From Perkinsus olseni (Eukaryota > Perkinsozoa > Perkinsida > Perkinsidae): a stretch of DNA of 21,343 nucleotides. Each line of letters starts with the position of its first letter. Position 1 is the first letter of the stretch. Of this stretch, positions 17,301 to 21,343 are shown piece after piece. The DNA lies in contig JABANP010000707.1 of NCBI GenBank assembly GCA_013115135.1, positions 1 through 21,343 of the forward strand, in the 5' to 3' direction. Made by a program: the position numbers and the translations under genes. Under the pieces are notes generated by a model. That model was not told where the DNA came from. It saw only the letters and a list, made by a program, of their open reading frames with translations, and made no database searches.

Positions 17301-19718
17301 TAGCGAACATCTCTCCGCCTCAGAGTCCTGACGGAACTTGAGCTCCGTACCGAGCAGTTTCAAGCTGCGCCGTCCCAGAATGATAGACCTGCCAAGCCGC
17401 TCGACGACGAGACATGGCAGATAACAGACACTGCCGTTAACCGTAGCACGAAGGATAACTTCTCCTCGAGCAACCTCTTCGCGTGCATCAGCATACTTGA
17501 CTGTCACTCTGAGACGTGTCGGCGTCCAGACCGCATGACCTAACTGACATAGGTGCTTGGCCGTGTCCAAGTCGACCAAAGAAGTCGCCGATCCTGTATC
17601 GACTAGGCCTTCCTGTCGATGACCTCCAAAATCTAAAAGGAGTACTGGCGGGCTGTCAGCCTCCGTGATGGCGTAGGACCGAACCGAGTCGTTCCCGGCC
17701 GACTGCTTGGCGTGGTGACAGTCGACGGCGTATGACGCTATCGGTACTGTATAACAGTCGACAGCATACGACGCCGTCTGCACTGTACAGTCCTCGCTCT
17801 CCCGAGGTTTGGTCTTGTCCTCACCTGGAGGGCTCTTCTCAGCGTCATCCACCGGTCCACCTGGCTCAGCTGCCGCTGCTTCCGCCGATCTTCCGGCCTT
17901 CTCTTCCTTGTCGACACCGGCGCTCTTCTTCCGCTGAGGGCAATCTGCTATACGATGGCCAAACTCTTGACAGCCATAGCACTTTCCCGCAAACGGCGAA
18001 CATCGTTCTCGTCGGCGTCCAGCACCCTTCGCGGCTCCTTGAGCCCCAGGCGGACCAGCCTGAGTCTCGAAGACAGTCACCGCCTCATCCTGCGACGCTC
18101 CTTGTTGGGTGGCGTCCCCCTCATTCATTGTCAGTTGCTCCATAGAGATCAACCATGCTTCCCATTCCCCAATGGGTGCGATCTCGTCAGCCGAACTCTC
18201 TCGGATGTTCGGGTCCACCGGAAGGTAACTCAAGCGACGCATCAAGGGATCCCTGATCCCCGATCTCGCCGCCGCTATCCACTGAGAATCCTTCCGAGTG
18301 AGGTTAGCATAATGCGATCTTGCCCTGTAGTCATTGACTCTACCTAAGTAGGCCAGCAGCTTCTCGCTCGGACGCTGCGATAGCGTCAAGGACTCTGCCT
18401 GCAGCTTCTCGATCTCCTTGTCCGCACCGAAACGACGTTCCAGACTGGACCATATAAAAGCTGCGGCTTGCCCATAACAGGCGCGACTCAAGGGGTTCGG
18501 CAAAAGATTCAATTTGACTCCACTGATTTGGAGCCAGAGCTTAGTCTCAATGTTCAGAGAGAGCCAATAGAACTCATGCACCTCAGACCAGCCGTTGATC
18601 AGGGCTTGATTCTTGTAAAAGACGCGAAACGAACTGAGAATCTCTGTGCCTCCGAGACGTATCGGAGCACCTGGAGGAGCCTTCGCTGCCTTAACGGCCT
18701 TGCGAATCTTCTCTAGAGATGCCTCGGTCAGAGCGTCACCGACCCCTCCTGAGGGCCCCCTCCTGGAAACCTGGCCCGATCCTGGAGCTGGCTCATCTTT
18801 GGGCTGCTCCGGCGCCGACTCGGCCTGGGGTGAGACACGCCCAACTCTGGGCAGCTCCCCCTTCGCGGAGTCTGGCTGCCCGGAGACATGCCCACCAGCG
18901 ACGGTAGCTGCCCGTGAAGCAGTTAGCCACGGGGTTCTAATTGTAGGGTCGCTCTCTGACCCAAGCTTCGGGGTAGCCGACACCACTGGGGCGCCCTCAG
19001 GCTCTCGCGCATTCGATGGACCTGTCTCAACAGGGACTACTCCCTGTGACTCACCATCACCGTCCGAGACAACTCTCGGCGAAGGAGACCTCATGGCCCC
19101 CCGGACCTCAGCGTTCGGGGAAGGCACTCGAACCTCAGCGTTCGAGGATTGACCATCGTGCGTCTCACTCCGATTCGAACGGTACAACGCGACTTTCGCC
19201 CCAGCATAACGATCCCAGAATGACTCCTCAAGACCTATCGCTACCACCGATAACAAATCTCCCCACAACTGCTTCCTTAACAAATTCTTCTGTTGGCGTC
19301 CCTCACGCGTGGACTCTCTCTTCTCCTCTAATTCCACGAGGATATACTGTATGAGCGCTTCGACCCCCTCAACCACCCGTGCATCTACCTCGTCCCTTAC
19401 TTCCTCCGGCACGTCCAAGGCCATCTCCGTAGTCGCCCTCGACATTACGGCTTCGACCATAGCCCGAAACCACTCGGGGGAGGGATAAGGGGCCTCTACC
19501 ATCAAGGCCGATACGAACTGGGAGACCAGGGCGTTGAGTGTGGCCGTCGTCAACCTTGAACCACCAAGGGCCGTACCGATCTCAAGTCCCACCGAGATCG
19601 CCAGATGATGTAGTAATTCGTCGGACTGATCGAACCCGTGGTTTGGTGGCCCCTCGAGACTAGATAACTCGGAACTCCCGCTCTGTGACGATACTGACGA
19701 ACTGGGGTGGTTACTCAT
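14313..19718 (-). CDS. gag-pol: Gag-Pol polyprotein of LTR retrotransposon
   Basis: 1801 codons from the ATG at 19718, which lies inside the 5' LTR; the frame is open nine codons further up, but without an ATG. Order: a Ser/Pro/Glu-rich N-terminus; a retrotransposon Gag core (about 370-530, including EKLLAYLGRVNDYRARS); a CCHC knuckle CYGCQEFGHRIADC (580-593); an aspartic protease with DTGSATS (about 707); a reverse transcriptase (about 1000-1200, with VRPVCDLRQAN, LVFGLSCGP and the active site VMDD at 1140-1143); RNase H with Asp1311, Glu1352, Asp1381 and Asp1442; and an integrase with an HHCC finger (HQQCGHGG from 1598, CLNCQ) and catalytic Asp1665, Asp1742 and Glu1779. The spacing from the second Asp to Glu is 36 residues. 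The ORF ends 22 residues after that Glu, before the expected C-terminal module, which continues in another frame. Fused Gag and Pol imply cleavage by the internal protease. Confidence 0.93.
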   Translation of the reverse strand: MSNHPSSSVSSQSGSSELSSLEGPPNHGFDQSDELLHHLAISVGLEIGTALGGSRLTTATLNALVSQFVSALMVEAPYPSPEWFRAMVEAVMSRATTEMALDVPEEVRDEVDARVVEGVEALIQYILVELEEKRESTREGRQQKNLLRKQLWGDLLSVVAIGLEESFWDRYAGAKVALYRSNRSETHDGQSSNAEVRVPSPNAEVRGAMRSPSPRVVSDGDGESQGVVPVETGPSNAREPEGAPVVSATPKLGSESDPTIRTPWLTASRAATVAGGHVSGQPDSAKGELPRVGRVSPQAESAPEQPKDEPAPGSGQVSRRGPSGGVGDALTEASLEKIRKAVKAAKAPPGAPIRLGGTEILSSFRVFYKNQALINGWSEVHEFYWLSLNIETKLWLQISGVKLNLLPNPLSRACYGQAAAFIWSSLERRFGADKEIEKLQAESLTLSQRPSEKLLAYLGRVNDYRARSHYANLTRKDSQWIAAARSGIRDPLMRRLSYLPVDPNIRESSADEIAPIGEWEAWLISMEQLTMNEGDATQQGASQDEAVTVFETQAGPPGAQGAAKGAGRRRERCSPFAGKCYGCQEFGHRIADCPQRKKSAGVDKEEKAGRSAEAAAAEPGGPVDDAEKSPPGEDKTKPRESEDCTVQTASYAVDCYTVPIASYAVDCHHAKQSAGNDSVRSYAITEADSPPVLLLDFGGHRQEGLVDTGSATSLVDLDTAKHLCQLGHAVWTPTRLRVTVKYADAREEVARGEVILRATVNGSVCYLPCLVVERLGRSIILGRRSLKLLGTELKFRQDSEAERCSLREAFKAAGETVSPPDAEANCGSVDIAEAVECYTTNGELFVDDQREPSHPEKGQHIGRDVVDRKLRPILSEAVEAGVGEKTPDEFISQALQDISELGELPVAEGYALRLKKLESDDAEPAEEGQEYRFLASWQVRQAGSTGSAVWNSASLIHRLQQQEREEFQKNCDYYVAKGFWKEKTPDHGLAAAQNADSSLMGVIFPVRQDPNKSTAVRPVCDLRQANLVSPPVSNTQLTTSDATMRLRSRLQPSQVVAQYDLQKAFYSVEVDITNPHGQSVPLELSVGGAVYETRRLVFGLSCGPLILNTTQRIDLMVAEAAYRAFYGDDKANPPPNVVVVMDDFLLSGSEVSVKRFESLLLCCWQKTGFRCPDDKRTRWNESCAVRWLGGYWKWSAQKGELSLSRPEVSFVKDFPQAKSSVSLSKRQVFKYGGQFIGISCGVGETLARSHADCARVLASRTEAWDRKGGEWVKEAWLHLSLACRYWDRAREEEDQALPLYSGVKSLRAEIDASGVGFGYVWKDGSDGQVLACAARIQSRSMSVGSWHVNRRELYAIAWCLQRLEDCLSFFPLVTSVQLLSDSSVAVKQSDVWTVPRCKSVERKAILRLRGVICDTVHALAVRSPAVNVVTGHISGAQNHITDALSRTAITKKFVSVSQWLRVDDSEEVSVECQYVAVHSWLYEGDAGSLALPSYRAWLTARDAFDAWLGRVRSEADDAPFRDWMVLQQAGDDFCKAQCDRADADGFVEAEGMEYGYLVDDLGLVYRLRPPSGKDVEDGPRRQLVLPKSITGEFALAVHQQCGHGGVAATTATIYQAAWAKHLHKAVKKALRGCLNCQLTRDGGRVQIRMGACKMPRRCFEVMGADLFGPLKRPTALPDERRVKIRGVEQPKEPSHFILTLVDRLSSYTFYRLIPDGKSETIVSELELIFLSIGRFPRELWVDNAQSFVGSVALSAFCLSVGTSLRCIPSYTPSVGGWWERHHRELGSTLRSEAGGYGGSSD
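17719..17790 (-). repeat. 36-bp tandem duplication within pol (two 12-residue units)
   Basis: Two adjacent 36-bp units (17719-17754 and 17755-17790), diverged at several mostly synonymous sites, encode ASYAVDCYTVP and a near copy. They sit between the CCHC knuckle and the protease, in a low-complexity linker. The frame is preserved. Confidence 0.75.
19586..19603 (-). other. Primer binding site (tRNA 3' end complement)
   Basis: Two bases after the 5' LTR the minus strand reads TGGCGATCTCGGTGGGAC. Its complement is a perfect tRNA 3' end: CCA preceded by G73, an acceptor strand CGAGATC and the start of a T stem (CCCAC). The match fades into the T loop (CTCAAGT, plus strand 19581-19587). The priming tRNA cannot be named without the host tRNA set. 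The site lies inside the Gag coding frame. Confidence 0.85.
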
Positions 19719-19907
19719 ACCACGATACGATTGAGACCATAACAAGAACCCCTACAGTAGCAACGGTGAGCAATGGTGAGAGTAAACGGCCGCGGATACG
19801 TTCACAGACACTCATTCCCCTTAAGGGCGGGGTAAACAGATCGTGCGATCGATAGGAAGACAACAGCTATCATCAGATCTTGCGCACTTCAGCATCTTTC
19901 CATAACA
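19606..19907 (-). repeat. 5' LTR
   Basis: 302 bp, apparently identical to 13652-13953. It should carry the promoter and transcription start; no TATA box is evident. The Gag ATG (19716-19718) lies in its downstream part, so the last 113 bases of the LTR are coding. Confidence 0.93.
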
Positions 19908-19912
19908 GAGCC
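19908..19912. repeat. Target site duplication, right copy (GAGCC)
   Basis: GAGCC follows the right LTR directly and matches 13647-13651. The host sequence before insertion can be read across the site as GTGGAGCC followed by GTTGCACG. Confidence 0.85.
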
Positions 19913-20095
19913 GTTGCACGCATGCCCCGATGGGGAGAGTGGCCATTCAACGCAATATGTTCTCACAGATCAAGCTGACGATCCCAACCCCAATGGGACT
20001 GCTCGACGATCCGGAGTGCGAATGCACCAACGGCGTAGGTACCACCATTGAGTATGACGGGGGTTCATACTAAGCCAGCGCGTTTCGGGGAACGC

Positions 20096-20143
20096 ACGCA
20101 TGCTCATACGCATGTCCAAACGCATGTCCAAACGCATGCCCAA
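20096..20143. repeat. 12-bp tandem repeat, four units
   Basis: Four units of ACGCATGTCCAA run from 20096 to 20143; the middle two are exact, the first and last differ at a few bases. Another ACGCATG lies just downstream. The repeat is in frame with a short spurious ORF on the minus strand (RLDMRLDMRM). It is probably a microsatellite-like expansion. Confidence 0.85.
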
Positions 20144-20542
20144 CGCTAGAGAACGCATGACAGCGCAGGATCCGTAATCGCTCATAACTTCATAGCCAGA
20201 GCGCTAATAGTTAGCTGGGAGTAATGAACAGAACCGGTAACTTCTCCCATACCTACTGCCCGAATTTCAGCCTCATACCTGCTGCGCACTAAGAATAAAG
20301 TAACATGATACCACGAATCACGATTTGTTTGAAGTAAAACCCGCTAGGGTTCTACGCGGGTAAAATCTCTGGAGGGGGATGCGTCGCTCCGCGAGTCGCG
20401 CGTAGCCACACAAAAAGGAGACAAGCTATAAAGCGTACGCGTCCTTTCATAAGGGAATCATTCAAGCGGCCGTAGACCGCAGAGAGCGGCTCTCCGCTCG
20501 ATTTTACTACAACTAGTCTATGGGTCTGGCAGGGTCGGTGTA

Positions 20543-20730
20543 GTCCAACTGGGGCAGTGCCAATTCGGACAGTGGTCAATTCGTACACTTCCCAACTGGG
20601 ACAGGGGCAAGTCGGACACTCGTGTCAAGGTGGTGCCAAGTCGGGCACCTCAACTCAGTACCAACTGAGACATTACCGATAGAGACACCACGAAACGCTC
20701 ATTCGGACAGTACCAACTCGGACACTTACC
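20543..20730. repeat. Degenerate 16-bp repeat array
   Basis: Five adjacent 16-bp units from 20543 to 20622 follow the consensus YCAAYTSGGACAGTGG: GTCCAACTGGGGCAGT, GCCAATTCGGACAGTG, GTCAATTCGTACACTT, CCCAACTGGGACAGGG, GCAAGTCGGACACTCG. Looser copies with spacing changes (CCAAGTCGGGCACC, CCAACTGAGACATT, CATTCGGACAGTA, CCAACTCGGACACTT) continue to about 20730. The array ends 10 bp before the large palindrome. No coding frame is preserved. Confidence 0.75.
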
Positions 20731-20739
20731 TGCCCGGCC

Positions 20740-20786
20740 ATATGAGCTTGATTTTCGCGAACTGTTCGCGAAAATCAAGCTCATAT
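20740..20786. repeat. 47-nt palindrome (23-bp perfect arms, 1-nt centre)
   Basis: The left arm 20740-20762 (starting ATATGAGCTTG) is the exact reverse complement of the right arm 20764-20786, with one T at 20763 between them. The centre is TTCGCGAAC-T-GTTCGCGAA. Arms this long and perfect with almost no spacer are rare by chance. In RNA it would form a near-continuous 20+ bp duplex; in DNA it could form a cruciform. Confidence 0.9.
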
Positions 20787-20837
20787 ACGCTCCGCGCGCG
20801 CACGTCGGCACCAATGGGTCCGGGTCTGGCCTCCGGG

Positions 20838-20911
20838 ATATCCCTGGAGGAGATCGAACCTTGGTCGCCCGCGAGTTAGCCCAACGTCTTAACCGCTAGA
20901 CCAATAGTACC
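20838..20911 (-). other. tRNA-like sequence, degenerate (tRNA pseudogene or SINE head)
   Basis: On the minus strand TGGTCTAGCGG (20893-20903) is a good A box in the context GGTCTAGCGGTTAAGAC, which forms a D arm. GGTTCGATCTCC (20849-20860) is close to a B box, 33 nt further on, as in a tRNA. The acceptor strands do not pair and no clean anticodon stem is found, so it is unlikely to be charged. A Pol III-type relic or SINE is the best reading. Confidence 0.35.
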
Positions 20912-21343
20912 TTTAAGATTTTCTCGCGAGTTTGGGCCCTTAGCTCCCGAGGTCCCTTGCTGTCACGCGCCACGATAATCTTTTTTTCAACGACCTTATG
21001 TTGGGTCGGTCTCGAAACTACCTCTATTTGCCCCTCACGTGTGGTGTCACGCCAACTCCCATGAACGGACCAGTAACCTGTGTGAGGCTTGTCATCATTC
21101 GTTGAATGCATCAGCTTGTGTGAGGGGCCCCTTCTTCTATCACATAATGACCATAACACCGATGGCCTCACTGAGTTTGGCCAGCGTTTCGCTAGAATAT
21201 AAGCCTGGGACGCGCGTCGTCAGCCAACCCAGACCCGCAACTTGCAGGCCGCAAGCTACATCGGAGAGGGCTAGTGCGGCTACGTTTCCGAAGTATGGTG
21301 GGACATCCTGGGCTCAAGCGCCAGTCCGTCTGAAGGAAGTCGA

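Larger units (their letters stand above)
13652..19907 (-). mobile_element. Complete LTR retrotransposon (6256 bp)
   Basis: The element is bounded by two 302-bp direct repeats and flanked by the 5-bp duplication GAGCC. On the minus strand its ends are TGTTATGG...ACATCA, the canonical TG...CA. The order from the 5' LTR is: primer binding site, Gag, CCHC knuckle, aspartic protease, reverse transcriptase, RNase H, integrase, polypurine tract, 3' LTR. RT-RH-IN order excludes Copia. It fits Ty3/Gypsy or BEL/Pao, and I cannot decide between them by eye: the GPY-like integrase tail favours the former, while the VMDD box and WWER context fit neither cleanly. The LTRs show no difference by eye, so the insertion is recent. 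Confidence 0.93.
19913..21343. other. Repeat-rich gene-free right end
   Basis: No protein-coding gene is recognised. The longest frames are under 100 codons and without recognisable domains. The stretch is set apart by several kinds of repeat, listed separately: a 12-bp tandem repeat, a degenerate 16-bp array, a 47-nt palindrome and a tRNA-like sequence. From about 20930 to the end nothing further was seen. Confidence 0.5.

Noticed and set aside
18646..19152. 168-codon Pro/Ser/Thr-rich plus-strand ORF
   Set aside because: It is antisense to the low-complexity Gag N-terminus; its composition is the complement of the Pro/Glu/Ser-rich coding strand.
20096..20143. CRISPR-like array
   Set aside because: The units are 12 bp and directly adjacent, without unique spacers. 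It is a simple tandem repeat.

Overview
This is a eukaryotic nuclear window, most plausibly from an alveolate protist of the Perkinsus type. The evidence is indirect: several copies of a secreted subtilisin-like (S8) protease, a mitochondrial carrier gene with 54-59 nt GT-AG introns, moderate GC, and a gag-pol LTR retrotransposon. There are no bacterial-style operons, no ribosome binding sites and no rRNA genes. The Perkinsus assignment is inference; no marker gene is present.

Left part (1-11.6 kb). A small family of secreted subtilisin-like proteases is scattered in alternating orientation and in different states of decay. Copy A (1-1231, minus) has all catalytic residues but a one-base frameshift in a C/G homopolymer, and it runs off the window edge. 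Copy B (5152-6566, plus) carries a 14-nt frameshifting insertion, a 48-nt in-frame insertion and an Asn-to-Tyr change in the oxyanion hole, so it is a pseudogene. A C-terminal relic (8062-8151, minus) is all that remains of a further copy. Copy C (10233-11555, minus, 440 aa) is intact and is the only copy here likely to encode an active enzyme.

Interleaved with these is a mitochondrial carrier family (SLC25-type) gene on the plus strand. A plausible first exon (3265-3402) is separated by about 4.7 kb from the last three exons (8149-8756). The middle of the carrier cannot be found, and the subtilisin relic abuts the carrier exon at about 8150. The carrier locus therefore looks broken by a rearrangement that brought protease sequence into it.

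Right part (13.6-19.9 kb). A structurally complete LTR retrotransposon lies on the minus strand (13652-19907; 6256 bp). It has two 302-bp LTRs that are identical by eye, TG...CA ends, a 5-bp target site duplication (GAGCC), a tRNA-type primer binding site and a polypurine tract. One long ORF encodes Gag, aspartic protease, reverse transcriptase, RNase H and integrase, and it starts inside the 5' LTR. The integrase C-terminal module is in another frame, so this copy is young but apparently damaged, or else it uses a +1 shift.

Right end (19.9-21.3 kb). No gene is recognised. The region holds a 12-bp tandem repeat, a run of degenerate 16-bp repeats, a near-perfect 47-nt palindrome and a degenerate tRNA-like sequence, all within about 800 bp. 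The other gaps (1.2-3.3, 3.4-5.1, 6.6-8.1, 8.8-10.2 and 11.6-13.6 kb) have no recognisable genes.
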